Positions 1-10,558 of a DNA stretch of 64,000 nt are shown one piece after another. How positions within the stretch are numbered: the stretch's first letter is position 1; the number at the start of each line of letters is the position of its first letter. Origin of the DNA: Megalopta genalis (lineage: Eukaryota > Arthropoda > Insecta > Hymenoptera > Halictidae). The notes beneath the pieces are model-generated. The model made no database searches. It was not told where the DNA came from and saw only the letters and a program-made list of their open reading frames with translations. Location: the NCBI RefSeq assembly GCF_051020955.1, contig NC_135013.1, positions 2,336,001 to 2,400,000 on the forward strand, written 5' to 3'. Made by a program: the position numbers and the translations under genes.

Positions 1-62
1 TAATAACAAAAATTGTTTTCGATTAAAAAATTGTACAAATTATTCACAACGAGGACCATATA

Positions 63-371
63 CAGGGTGTCCCAAAAATGTCTCGCAATCCAGAAAAGGC
101 GGGTTCCTCGGATCGTTTGAAGCAACTTTTTCCTTTACAAAAATTTTCTCCGAGGCACCGTTAACGAGTTATCAACGAAAAACAGTGACCAATAAAAATC
201 GAGTACGGCTGACGCGAGGTGACCCAGCCAACCAGCGCGCGAAGCACAGTTCCGCTCATTGGCTCGGTCACCTCGCGCCAGCTGAGCTCGCCTCTCATTG
301 GTCACTGCTTTTCGTTAATAACTCGAGGAACTCACCACTTTCGGATTGCGAGACATTTTTGGGACACTCTG
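63..371. mobile_element. Family A palindromic MITE, copy 1
   Basis: The ends CAGGGTGTCCC and GGGACACTCTG are inverted repeats and each is flanked by TA (61-62 and 372-373). Arms of about 130 bp converge on CCAAT (near 189) and ATTGG (near 298). The core also holds a second inverted pair (GCCAACCAG / CTCATTGGCTC). No transposase is present, so it is a non-autonomous element. TA target sites are typical of Tc1/mariner-type elements; that assignment is inference. Its inner arm (TTTTCTCCGAGGCACCG) matches the short copy at 63008, so the two belong to one subfamily. Confidence 0.8.
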
Positions 372-929
372 TAGAATGGAGAATAATTCTCGCATCGAGT
401 CGCGAAAGTTGCTGTCACGTCCGCGTCGACGAGCTCGCGCATGATTGAAAAAGTTGTGTTCAACAATTCTTGCGGATCGTTCGACGGAACGGGAACAGGA
501 GAGATGGTAACGTCGCCTGACGAGAAAGCTGAACACATACGCGAAGTTCGCAGCCAGCTGACGAGGGCTGATCGAGATGATCCGGGCAGGGGGGGGGGGG
601 CGTCCAAAAAGGGCGGAAGCTACCCTGGTGCGTCGAACGTTATTAGATCTCGGCCGGATTCCCCGGAAACGTACTTAATGCATCGATCCGCCAGGGAAAC
701 GAACGCGTCATGCGATTCCACCATTAGAGGATATTGCTTTAATCGAATTCCCATAGGCTGTGCGATAAGTGTCGTCGGTCTGCGATGGAATAGCAATCCC
801 GTAATCGGATGATGTTATCCGTTGAACCTGGCCGCCTTGCGAAAATGATTTACGCGACGCGAAGTCGATCCCGCTGTTCCGAAGAATTTCACTTTTGTTC
901 GGGTTTTTTGGGGAAAAATCGGTTATAAT
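372..929. other. Unique sequence, no supported gene
   Basis: Mixed-composition DNA with a 12-base G tract at 589-600. Short open frames cross it on both strands, but none has recognisable protein character or good splice borders. Confidence 0.5.
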
Positions 930-1170
930 AATCAATTATATTGTATTATTTATATTTATGTTATATTATATTATATTTATATTATTATTTTTATATTATA
1001 TTGTATTTATATCATTATTATTATATTATATTTATATCATTATTATTACATTGTATTATATTCATATCATTATTATTATATTATACTATATTGTATTGTA
1101 TTACATTATATCATATTATATTATTATATTATTATATTATTATTATATTATATTAATAATAATAAACAGA
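930..1170. repeat. AT-rich TTATA/TTAT simple repeat
   Basis: Runs of ATATTATATT and ATTATTATT units, almost free of G and C. The open frames here, rich in Tyr and Ile, are by-products of the repeat. Confidence 0.85.
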
Positions 1171-2005
1171 CTATAAATATTTGTATCCTTCCATACGCCA
1201 TAGAGAATATGACAATTAATTGTTTATTAATTTTATCATGACAAAAAGAATTTCGAACAATTAATTGATATAAATTCGCATAAAATACTAACAAAAGTAA
1301 ATAATAACAAGTAGTAAATAATAACAAGCGAAAGGTAATAAATAAATTCTCTTTCTTTTTATTATTAACGAATCTTTAACGGGTTGATTAAAGCGGTTCA
1401 TTAATTAGAAAAGTTATTAAACGAAGCAATCCATTTTTTTATCGAATTTCTGTTTTCGACGGTCCATTCAAGAAACATTGATTTTGCAGAAAAACGCACG
1501 GATCTATTGAACAAACGATTAGACGCGGAAGAGGAGGACGCACGACGAATATCTCATTCGACTGCAGAAATGACGTAAGAATGGAACGCCGGGTTCGACG
1601 TGATATTTTCGAAAAAAGAAAAAAACGATTGGACCGAAGCCAGTGCCCCCCCCCCCATCCCTTCTTCCACAGCGTCGCCGTAATAAAAGTTCGCTCGTTC
1701 CCAACGGGTTTTACGGCTGGAACAAACTAAACAACCTCCATATTTCTCCATGGGGACACGGAAATATATAGCCGGGATTCTAGTTCGATGGTCGCCCTTC
1801 GTCTCTGCCGTAACAACAGCTTTTTCCCTTCGAGTTAAGGGCGTCGCAACGGCCGACGACATCTGCGATTATTGTTGCCGCGAGACCCGGGTGAAAATGT
1901 TGGAAAAAGTATCGAAAACAGTTGACGGAAATACTGCCTTGTTCTTTTTGATTTCATTTATTTATCAAGGTCGTTCAAGAATTCATCGCTGCGGTCAATT
2001 AAATG
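1171..2005. other. Unique sequence, no supported gene
   Basis: The AT-rich left part grades into GC-richer DNA. A C tract lies at 1646-1656. Frames of about 60-100 codons on both strands overlap each other and show no family resemblance. Confidence 0.5.
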
Positions 2006-2510
2006 CAGTAATTTCACCCTAATTCCCGGTCTGATTGTGCACAAAAATGGACAATCTGGGAAGAGGAGATACGATTATTCGAGTCTTGCGGCTTGTTTTT
2101 ATACGAGGCGATTCCCGAGGTCATTTGAAGCAACTTTTTCCTTGTCGAAAATGTTCTACGAGGCTTCGTTTACGAGTTATTAACGAAACACAGTGACCAA
2201 TGAGGGAGCGAGTGCGGCCGACGCCTCGCCCTCGCGACCACTGCCGCCGCGCCAGACGGCCGGCGGGACGCGGCATTAGCCGCAGGGCCGAGTGCCGACC
2301 GCACTCGCCCTCCGATTGGTCCGCGTTTTTCGTTAATAACTCGTAAACGAAGCCTCGTAGAACATTTTCGCTAACGAAAAAGTTGCTTCAAATGACCTCG
2401 GGAATCGCCTCGTATAAAAACGCGCCGCAAGGCTCGAATAAGAAGAGCATCCTGCTCTTCTCAAATTGTCCATTTTAGCGCACAATTTGACCGTCGATTG
2501 GAGAGACGTG
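2006..2510. mobile_element. Composite element: family A core inside family B arms
   Basis: The outer arms belong to family B: CAGTAATTTCACCCTAATT at the left, then GGAAGAGGAGATACGATTAT and TTTTTATACGAG, mirrored at the right by CTCGTATAAAAACG and AAATTGTCCATTTT. Between about 2106 and 2412 lies a family A interior (TCATTTGAAGCAACTTTTTC, GAGTTATTAACGAA, CCAAT, GC-rich centre, mirror image). The usual family A termini (CAGGGTGTCCC) are absent at both junctions. The same left junction recurs at 36,660. Confidence 0.75.
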
Positions 2511-3115
2511 TACGTCGCATACAATTAAAACTGCCTATCGCGACACATTATTTACACGGACGCGCGGCAAACGCAAAATTTCTTTTCGGTCCAAGAAATT
2601 GTTCCAACTGAAGAGATCGTTAAATTCATCGGGTATCCGCGATAAAAATGTCGCGGCAATGGGGTTAATCTCGGCGACGGTGCTACGAACACGAATTACG
2701 TACGATCCGACGCCAGTGTCCGCGCCGCGCCGCTTTCAATTCGATCGCGATTGAATTGCTCGTTCCGACGATTCCCCGTAATGAGACGGGAACATTTTCC
2801 GTGGCCGCGGTAACTGCGACGGATCCGTAGCCGCCGACACACGGCACGTGTAAATTGGAGGGAGACGGAACACGCTCAATCAGGTTGAATTCATGCTGAG
2901 TTTGAAGATCGGAGCGGAGAGACGAGCGCGGTCGGCGAGGATCGAGATTAAAACCGTTCCGACGATCGAATCGAAAGATCGGGATTAACTGTTCGAGGCA
3001 TGCGATTTTAACGGAACGGTCGCGTGGGGTGTTTTCGACGCCCCAGCTATTCGTTTTCTAATTGATATTTAGATTATTTTTCGGCAATAGGTTAAGTGGT
3101 GTCATCTAGCTGCCA
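2511..3115. other. Unique GC-richer sequence, no supported gene
   Basis: CpG-containing DNA with no long reading frame and no convincing pair of splice sites. Nothing can be assigned. Confidence 0.45.
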
Positions 3116-3375
3116 TTTATTATTATTATTATTATTTCATTATTATTATTATCTTATCTTTATTATTATCATTATTTTATTATTATTACTATCTTATCTT
3201 TATTATTATTATTTTATTATTGTTATTATTTTATTTTTATTATTACATTATTATTGTTACTATTTCATTTTTATAATTATTTTATTTTTATTGTTATGCT
3301 ATTATTGTTATTTTATTTCATTATTATTTTATTATTAATTTATTATATATTTTATTATATTATTATTATTATTTT
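3116..3375. repeat. (TTA)n-type microsatellite
   Basis: About 260 bp of TTATTATTATTATTTC-like units with TTATC and TTG variants. The low-complexity Leu/Tyr open frame across it is not a gene. Confidence 0.9.
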
Positions 3376-3387
3376 TACAGGTCCCTT

Positions 3388-3439
3388 GTGGTCCATTTTT
3401 ATTTACAATCAGAGCGTCAATTAGAGAGAAATTACTGTA
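3388..3439. mobile_element. Solo end of a family B palindrome
   Basis: GTCCATTTTTATTTACAATC followed by AGCGTCAATTAGAGAGAAAT and TACTGTA matches the right arm of family B. No matching left arm is seen upstream, where the TTA microsatellite begins, so this is a half element. Confidence 0.65.
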
Positions 3440-4395
3440 TCACTATTATTATTACTATTTTTTTAAAAATCGATTATTCCCCGTCGCTGAGCCGCGAAGC
3501 GAATAAATCGTCCAATCACGAGACATGTCGACGCGACGAATCGAGATTGTTACGGAAGAAACGTGGGCCGCGATTACGCGGCTACGTTAATTCAGCAATT
3601 CGGGAACATGCGCTCCCCGGATTCGAGACAACGTGCGCACGATAGTAAACCCGTTTCGACGTTTACGTAATCGTCGCGCGAAGCCAGATTTAACACCAAT
3701 CACAGTCAATACAGGCTCGTTAAGCTTCATTGACCGCGTCGTCGGCTTCTGAATATTATCTGACACTTTACGGAACACGTGGCACGGCATTGAGGGATGA
3801 TGGTCGCGAACGAGCGCCCTTCGACCGCGCGGACAGAGCGGATAGCAAGATGAATTAATAATCGTTATCAGCCGCGCCGACCGAATTCCATGGCTAATAT
3901 TCGGAGGTTGAACCTTGCGGTTTTGGGGTCCGCGGGGAAATTAATTCGATCGATTGTTGTTCGCCGGTCTTCTGCGAACGCCTTGGGAGTTCGCCCCGAG
4001 CCGTTTATTCGACGATCACGACGCGGATGATCGATTCGGCTTGCCGTTTAGAGAGCGGCATCGTATCGTAACGACGTCCGTCGACGTCGTCTCGACGCTT
4101 TCGAGACTTTCGGAACTTCCAGGCTTGTAAAGAGTGTCGGAAGTTTCGTAATAGCTTAGGTTCTCTGAAGTTTCGGATCAACGAGAATCTCGGAAGTTTC
4201 CGCGAATTTATGAAAATCTTTTTAATATTCGGGATTCATTGCGTATGCGCGAAATTCTCGAGGATTTTGGGAATTTTACGGGGCTCCTTGGAGCTTGCGA
4301 TATTTGCGAGAATTTAGAATGCTTCGGGTTTTTGGAATTTTTGGAGCTTTTGTAAGTATTTTCGGGGTCTATGAGTCGCTAAATACTTTGTGGAT
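3440..4395. other. Unique to weakly repetitive sequence, no supported gene
   Basis: 3440-4080 is unique CpG-containing DNA. From about 4085 it carries loose repeats of TTTCGGAAnTTTC type that grade into the 35-bp minisatellite. No coding feature is supported. Confidence 0.45.
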
Positions 4396-5235
4396 TTTCG
4401 TATTTATGAAGCGTTGAATGTTTTCAGAATTTCCATGTCTACGAAGCTTTAAATATTCAATAAGTTTTAAATATTCGATATTAAATATCAGAATTTCCAT
4501 ATCGACGAAGCTTTAAATATTTTCAGAATTTCCATATCTACAAAGTTTTCAATATTTTCAGAATTTCTATATCTACAAAGCTTTAAATATTCAATAAGTT
4601 TTAAATATTCGATATTAAATATCAGAATTTCCATATCGACGAAGCTTTAAATATTTTCAGAATTTCCATATCTACAAAGTTTTCAATATTTTCAGAATTT
4701 CCATATCTACAAAGCTTTAAATATTTTCAGAATTAACATATCTGAAAAACTTTAAATATTAAATATCAGAATTTCCATATCGACAAAGCTTTATATATTA
4801 AATATGAAATACCAGAATTTCCACATCTACGAAGCTTTAAATATTTTCAGAATTTCCATATCTACAAAGTTTTCAATATTTTCAGAATTTCCATATCTAC
4901 AAAGCTTTCAATATTTTCAGAATTTCCATATCTACAAAGATTTAAATATTTTCAGAATTAACATATCTGAAAAGCTTTAAATATTCAATATTAAATATCA
5001 GAATTTCCATATCTACAAAGCTTTAAATATTTTCAGAATTTCCTCATCTACGAAACTTTAAATATTTTCAGAATTTCCATATCTACAAAGCTTTCAATAT
5101 CTTCAGAATTTCCATATCTACAAAGATTTAAATATTTTCAGAATTAACATATCTGAAAAGCTTTAAATATTCAATATTAAATATCAGAATTTCCATATCG
5201 ACAAAGCTTTAAATATTTTCAGAATTTCCATAACC
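4396..5235. repeat. 35-bp minisatellite with higher-order variants
   Basis: The monomer is 35 bp and reads AATTTCCATATCTACAAAGC followed by TTTAAATATTTTCAG. About twenty copies are interspersed with longer variants carrying ATTCGATATTAAATATCAG or AATTAACATATCTGAAAAGC. Blocks of several variants recur in the same order, which points to higher-order duplication. The array decays on both sides. Confidence 0.88.
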
Positions 5236-5914
5236 ACAACGTTCCCAAACCTTTCAAAATCTCCATAGACATGGAAATACATGAGAAGCTTCAAAAATTT
5301 CCAAATTTGCACAAACATGGAAACAGATAAGCAGCTTGCAAAGTTCTCAACAATCTGAAAACCTTCAAAGATTTTTCAAATTTTTTCGAATTCGTAAGAT
5401 TTTCGCAGGTCCCATAACCCCAAATATCAAAGATTTCCAAAATTGTTTGGGCTCCCGAAGCTTCCTTCCAAGACTTCCGAAGCTATCCGTTCCTCTGAAT
5501 GTTTAACTTCGGAACTTTTCTTCAGAAGCTTCGAAGTTCCATAACTTTCGGAACTTCCGCTGTGCCACTTAAATCTTCGCGCTCAAACTCTCCCATGGGA
5601 AATTAAAACTTTGCAAAAAAACTGTGCACTAATTCATAATAATAATAATAATAGGAAATGGTATGCTGGTGGGGGATGCGGATGTTGGAAGTGGAAGGAG
5701 ACGTAACAATGAAAAGAAAAGGAGTGGAGAAAAGGGAAATGGAAGAATAAGTAAGAGCATAGTTAACCGTGTTTTCTGCTCGATAAAGCGAGTTTACACG
5801 AGAGGACACGTGGTCCATTAGCCGATGACTAGCTCCTCGAGCAATACGAACGATGGGATACGTATGGGAATCATGAGAAACGACGCGTTGCGATCAATTT
5901 ATGAAAAACGTCGG
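5236..5914. other. Decayed minisatellite flank and unique sequence
   Basis: Up to about 5560 it has repeated CTTCCGAAGCTT and TTCAAAGATTT fragments. 5636-5655 is a short (AAT)n run, and the remainder is unique. No gene is supported. Confidence 0.45.
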
Positions 5915-6500
5915 CAAAATAAGTAAATAAGTAAATGAGCAAATGAGCAAATGAGTAAATGAGTAAATAAATAAATAAGTAAATGAGAGTAAATAAGTAA
6001 ATAAGTAAATAAGTAAATAAGAGTCGATAAGTAAATGAGTAAATGAGTAAATAAGTAAATGAGTAAATAAGTAAATGAGTAAATGAGTAAATAAGTAAAT
6101 AAGAGAGTCGATAAGTAAATAAGTAAATGAGTAAATGAGTAAATGAATAAATAAATCGATAAGTAAATGAGTAAATGAGTAAATAAATAAATGAGTAAAT
6201 AAGTAAATAAGTCGATAAGTAAATGAGTAAATGAGTAAATGAGTAAATGAGTAAATAAGTAAATAAGTCGATAAGAGAGTAAATGAGTAAATGAGTAAAT
6301 AAGTAAATAAGTCGATAAGAGTAAATAAGTAAATGAGTAAATGAGTAAATGAACAAATGAGTAAATAAGAGTCGATAAGTAAATGAGTAAATGAGTAAAT
6401 GAGTAGATGAATAAATAAATAAATAAATAAGTAAATGAGTAAATAAGTAAACAAGTAAATAAACGAATAAGCAATTAAACATATAAATAAATAAACATAT
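5915..6500. repeat. Tetranucleotide-derived repeat (GTAAATAA/GTAAATGA)
   Basis: About 580 bp of AAATGAGTAAATAAGT units, interrupted every 60-100 bp by GTCGATAAGT. Because the unit avoids stops on the minus strand, three overlapping 186-203-codon frames of Leu/Ile/Tyr/Phe/Thr/Ser run through it. They are repeat artefacts. Confidence 0.92.
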
Positions 6501-6796
6501 AAATATATGTTTTCTTCAGACCGAACGTCGTCGAATAACGTCGTTCCCTAACTTGAATAATTTTTAATAATAAATAAGCATTGTTCAATCGAGTATCTCT
6601 TCATTTTCGTGCACCGCAATATATTTCTACTTGTCAAATGTCAAAAAATGTACGGCACTCTAAGTATTAAAAATTCAAATGTCGCTAATATTTATGAGTA
6701 ATAACTCAAAAATCGACAGACTTTATAATCGAGTTCTTAAAAATTGTTGCATCGGTGTCAGTGTAGTGTGTTTTGTCTACTCGTCGTATTCGTGAT

Positions 6797-6830
6797 AAAT
6801 GCATAAAATCCGCAGTCCATTAACGCTGCG
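6797..6830. repeat. Dispersed motif AATGCATAAAATCCGCAGTC (copy 1)
   Basis: The motif ATGCATAAAATCCGCAGTCC occurs here. Close versions occur near 8912, 14316 (degenerate), 15318 and 46628. No terminal repeats were identified. Confidence 0.5.
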
Positions 6831-6871
6831 CCTACCAAGACGGTCAAATTGGCCGGTTTCACAACTTTTAT

Positions 6872-7415
6872 TTGAAACTTGTCGAAATTACGAAGACTCT
6901 TTTATTTGGCCATTGTCGAAATTACAGAGACTCTTTTATTGGGAAATTGTGGAAATTACGAAATCTCTTTCATTTGATTTTTGTCGAAATTACAGAGACT
7001 CTTTTAATGGGGAATTGTGTTGAAATTACAAAGACTCTTTTATTTGACCATTGTCTAAATGATAAAAACTCTTTTATTTGACCATTGTCTAAATTATAAA
7101 AACTCTTTTTTAAGTTGTTGAAATTATAAAGACTTTTTAATTTTCAAGTTGTAGAAATTATAAAGACTTTTTATTTGCAAATTGTTGAAATTATAAAGAC
7201 TCTTTAATTTGCAAGTTGTTGAAATAATAAAGACTCTTTAATTTGCAAGTTATTGAAATAATAAAGACTCTTTTATTTGCAAACTGTTAAAACCACAAAG
7301 ACTTCATTTCCAAATTTTCGAAATCAAAAAGACTCTTTTATTCGCAAATTGTCAAAACCACAAAGACTATTTTATTTCCAGTTCGTTGAAGTCACAAAGA
7401 CTTTCATTGGAAACG
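6872..7415. repeat. 34-bp minisatellite (GAAATTACARAGACTCTTTT)
   Basis: Each unit is GAAATTACARAGACTCTTTT plus ATTTGSMMATTGTC, with an initial period of 34 bp and later 40-45 bp as inserts accumulate. About thirteen units become more diverged to the right. Spacer lengths and sequences are not independent, so it is not a CRISPR-type array. Confidence 0.85.
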
Positions 7416-7526
7416 ATTCAACAAATTTCGCGAGCACGCGTTCCCAAAAAAGAAAGAACCAGCGAAAAAATCATCGGTCGCCTCAACGAGTCGGCAGGCC
7501 CAGCGTTAATTTGCACGGAGACTCAC

Positions 7527-7732
7527 CGGCTGCTATCTGTTCACTGTCCTCCGACCCAGCGAGTAGCTCGACGCTCTTGCTCATCTTATCCGCCTTGCAC
7601 GATGCAGATCGTTTTTCGATGCTGCAGCTCGCGGGCCTTTAATCTCTTCTTGAAGTGCGCCAGTCTGCCGCATGCCGGCAGCATGATTTCGTCGTGATGA
7701 TTAGGGGGTGTCGGGGGAGGGATTAATGAACC
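7527..7732 (-). CDS. Candidate exon(s) of an unrecognised minus-strand gene
   Basis: Seen on the minus strand: a plausible acceptor (GTGCTCCTTAG, exon from 7732) and a strong donor (GCAGCCG|GTGAGT, exon end 7527). Two readings compete. From the acceptor in phase 0 a 48-residue basic tail runs to a TAA at 7586-7588; it begins GSLIPPPTPPNHHDEI and contains HFKKRLKARELQHRK. Alternatively an ATG at 7584 opens MSKSVELLAGSEDSEQIAAG into the donor, which would make it a first coding exon, with the upstream part as 5' UTR. I recognise neither peptide. The exon at 29745-29882 could join the first reading in phase, but that is conjecture. Confidence 0.3.
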
Positions 7733-8090
7733 CTAAGGAGCACCGATCGGCGGATGCCGCATGCTCGTGATTCCCATCGGGTTGCGCGTGCCGTCCGAGG
7801 TACACGCGTGGACGTCCGCGGGGATCCTGCGGCGTCCGATCCTCCCCTCCCTCGGATCCTCGATCGACCGCCGTTCTCTCACACCGCAGCCGGCTGGATC
7901 GTACGGCCGGGTTTCGCGATTGTCCGGCCGAGCAACGGGACGACGAGACCGCGAGGACAGAGCTGCCATGATACACACACATATAGATGAGACAATGAAT
8001 TTTATGCTCGTTCTTCGCATTGGTTTTTTCCACTTTGCCGGCTTTTTTTATATTTTAACGCGTGATCATTCATCGATTGCTCGTTCTTTT
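7733..8090. other. GC-rich unique sequence
   Basis: CpG-rich DNA with mutually overlapping frames on both strands (up to 125 codons). No frame shows domain-like content. It may be promoter or UTR of the neighbouring candidate exon; nothing firmer can be said. Confidence 0.35.
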
Positions 8091-8091
8091 T

Positions 8092-8376
8092 TTTTGCGCG
8101 CGACGATCGTCCTGCGACCGATTACTCGCGCTACCTAAGGCCGGGTCAACGATGACCCGGAACTAAAAAAACACGTACGGACAACTTTACATCTTTTTTT
8201 GCGCGCACGCGACGATCGTCCTGCGACCGATTCCTCGCGCTGCCTGACGCCGGGTCAACGATGACCCGGAACTAAAAAATACGTTCGGACAATTTTACAT
8301 CTTTTCTTTTTTGTGCACTCCGTTTTGTAAACGAACGAGTTTGAATTTTAGTCCGTGGGTCAAAAGTGACCCGGCC
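8092..8376. repeat. 109-bp tandem duplication with CCGGGTCA...TGACCCGG palindromes
   Basis: CCGGGTCAACGATGACCCGG occurs at 8141-8160 and 8250-8269, within a 109-bp duplicated unit (CGACGATCGTCCTGCGACCG ... GGACAAYTTTACATC). A diverged third palindrome, GGGTCAAAAGTGACCCGG, lies near 8357 next to GAGGGTTAAGC. Similar TTAACCCTCGA / GGGTCA sequence recurs at 62035-62095, so this is a dispersed family. Confidence 0.75.
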
Positions 8377-8479
8377 GTCGGCTATTCGAGGGTTAAGCTG
8401 TCGTATAGTGACCGTATAGCGATCATTGGACTGCGGATCTTTAGGCAAAATAAAAATTTGCTAGAACGATCGAAGAATA

Positions 8480-8845
8480 GTCAGAAATTAAATATAAATA
8501 AATTGTTCCGTCGGATAATTGCCATAAGCAATAACTAAGACAGAAATTAATTATAAATAAAATGTTCCTCTGAATAATTTCTATAAATAACAAGTAAGAC
8601 AGAAATTAAATATAAATAAATTGTTCTGTCGGATAATTTCCATAAATAATAAGACAGAAATTAAATGTAAATAAAATGTTCCTTCGAATAATTTCGACAT
8701 GTAATAAGTAAATTGTAATAAGTAAATGAATTAATATTATAAATAAATTGTTCCTTCGGATAATTTCCATAAGCAATAACTAAGCCAGAAATTAAATATA
8801 AATAAAATGTTCCTTGAAATAATTTCGATAAGTTAAAAACAGCAT
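8480..8845. repeat. 59-bp tandem repeat
   Basis: Units begin CAGAAATTAAATATAAATAA and end TGTTCCGTCGGATAATTTCC plus CATAAGCAATAACTAAGA. Starts near 8482, 8541, 8600, 8655 and 8786 give a period of about 59 bp with one irregular interval. Confidence 0.8.
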
Positions 8846-8909
8846 AAAAATATTATTAAATTCTTTTCCTATCTCCACAATTTAATCTTTCAACAACTTA
8901 TTTTTATCA

Positions 8910-8935
8910 CAAGTGCATAAAATCCGCAGTCTGCT
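8910..8935. repeat. Dispersed motif GTGCATAAAATCCGCAGTCT (copy 2)
   Basis: Second clear copy of the motif found at 6797. Confidence 0.5.
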
Positions 8936-9165
8936 GATCGCATCGGCAATGCGAAGACAGTGTAGTTCTCCGAGAAAGATTTGCTCGACTTCTTAAATTG
9001 TAAACTCGATTTTATACCGTTCGTATCCCGTCGATCTTCCCGCTGCTCTCAGATTCAACAAGTGAAGAAGAAATCTCTTTAGAAATTCAATGCTTCGAAA
9101 ACACGAGCTTCGAACATGTTCTATGCGTCGGTTCGAGCCACCGATTACAGGACGTCGTATGTATA

Positions 9166-10402
9166 CAGAGTGATTCAAAAGTGGACGAAAAGAAGCTCGG
9201 CGAGACGGCAACCAATTGTGCAAATTTGTCGAGCGAACTCGAGGTATCCGGAAATAAATTTTGCATAAACAAATAATGAACGGCATTGGAGACCTCGAGT
9301 TCGTAAGATCGTATTTTTCGATCGAAGGAAATACGTAAAATTGAAATGATAAGGCTACGAGTGTTCGGTGTGAAAGCACCTTCTCTCTTTAGACAAGAAA
9401 CGAGAATCGTGTGAAAATCAGCAAACGATTTGCAAATTGTAGCTGTCCGTTTCCGCTGCGGCGAAACAGATGCCATCTATGCAAAACACAAAACGTGGAA
9501 ACGTTGAGAAAACATATAGAGATTTGGTTAGACAAACTTCTGAACGAGAACAGAGGATAACAGCAGTGATATATTTGTTGTAACTACCAGAGTTTGGAGC
9601 AATTTTTAACTAACGAATTTTATAAGCAATTTTATTCGACGCCATCTAAACAAATATTGAATCGAATAAAAATTTAATCGAACAAGGAATTAGTCGAATA
9701 ATTTATTTGATACTACTTTGTTGATATAATTTGATGTAATGTAATTTGTTCGAATAATTTTTTATCAGCATAATTTAATGTAATGTAATTTATTCGAATA
9801 ATTTTTTTATCAGTATAATTTAATGTAACGTAAATTATTCGAATAAGTCTTTATTAATATAATTTAATACAATATGTCTTTGTTAATATAATTTAATACA
9901 ATATGATTAATTCGAATAATTTTTTATCAACATAATTTAATATAATATGATTAATTCGAATAATTTTGTATCAACATAATTTAATACAATATGACCCATT
10001 CGAATAATTAATATAATTTGTGATATAACATAATATAATTAATATAATTTAATATAACTAATATGATTAATATAATTTAATACAATATAATTTAATCGAA
10101 CAAATAGAATAATTTACGACAAACAATGAATAATCGCGATTCGAATTAAACATTCGACTGAAGAAGAATGCATTCGCATAATTATTTTCGAGAAATTTTT
10201 ATTCGAAAAAATTCGAACAATGCCGAACTCTGGTAGTTACACAAGCAAACAGATACTTTTTTGGCGTAGGATCAACAATCAGTGACAAGCGAAATAACAA
10301 AAGTACACCTAGCAAGGTTTCTATGCAAACTGTACGCAAAGTGAAATGAACAGCATGACAGATTCAATTGCGAACGATCGAGTAAGGGTGCGAATCACTC
10401 TG
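9166..10402. mobile_element. TIR element with TA flanks, ends CAGAGTGATTC
   Basis: CAGAGTGATTC (9166-9176) is the exact reverse complement of GAATCACTCTG (10392-10402), and both ends abut TA. The left part overlaps two unrecognised minus-strand frames of about 129 codons. They extend past the TIR and show no transposase motif I can identify. The middle is occupied by a second, nested inverted-repeat element. Confidence 0.6.
9580..10240. mobile_element. Nested palindromic element, ends GTAACTACCAGAGTTYGG
   Basis: GTAACTACCAGAGTTTGG (9580-9597) mirrors CCGAACTCTGGTAGTTAC (10223-10240) with one mismatch. Inside are degenerate AT-rich repeats of about 45-60 bp (TTCGAATAATTTTTTATCA, AATTTAATRYAATATG). 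The satellite at 37.69-38.12 kb has similar CGAATAATATTT units and a similar GCCCGACTCTGACTGG edge, and may be a relative. Confidence 0.65.
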
Positions 10403-10558
10403 TAACGAATTCTGTTCGTGTAATTAGGAGGGTGAGAGAATGCGTCGCTCTGTAAACGAAATTTCTTTGTGTAATCAAGTGTGATACGGTTCGCGTTGAT
10501 CGAGGATCTATGGGATATACGTACGCCATAACTCGGCCGTGAATGCGCGACGAATATA

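Noticed and set aside
5871..6482. Three overlapping minus frames of 186-203 codons resembling a membrane protein
   Set aside because: They are translations of the GTAAATGA/GTAAATAA repeat in all three frames.
6872..7415. Regular 34-bp repeats that might suggest a CRISPR array
   Set aside because: Repeat and spacer are not distinct, the period drifts, and the genome is that of an animal.
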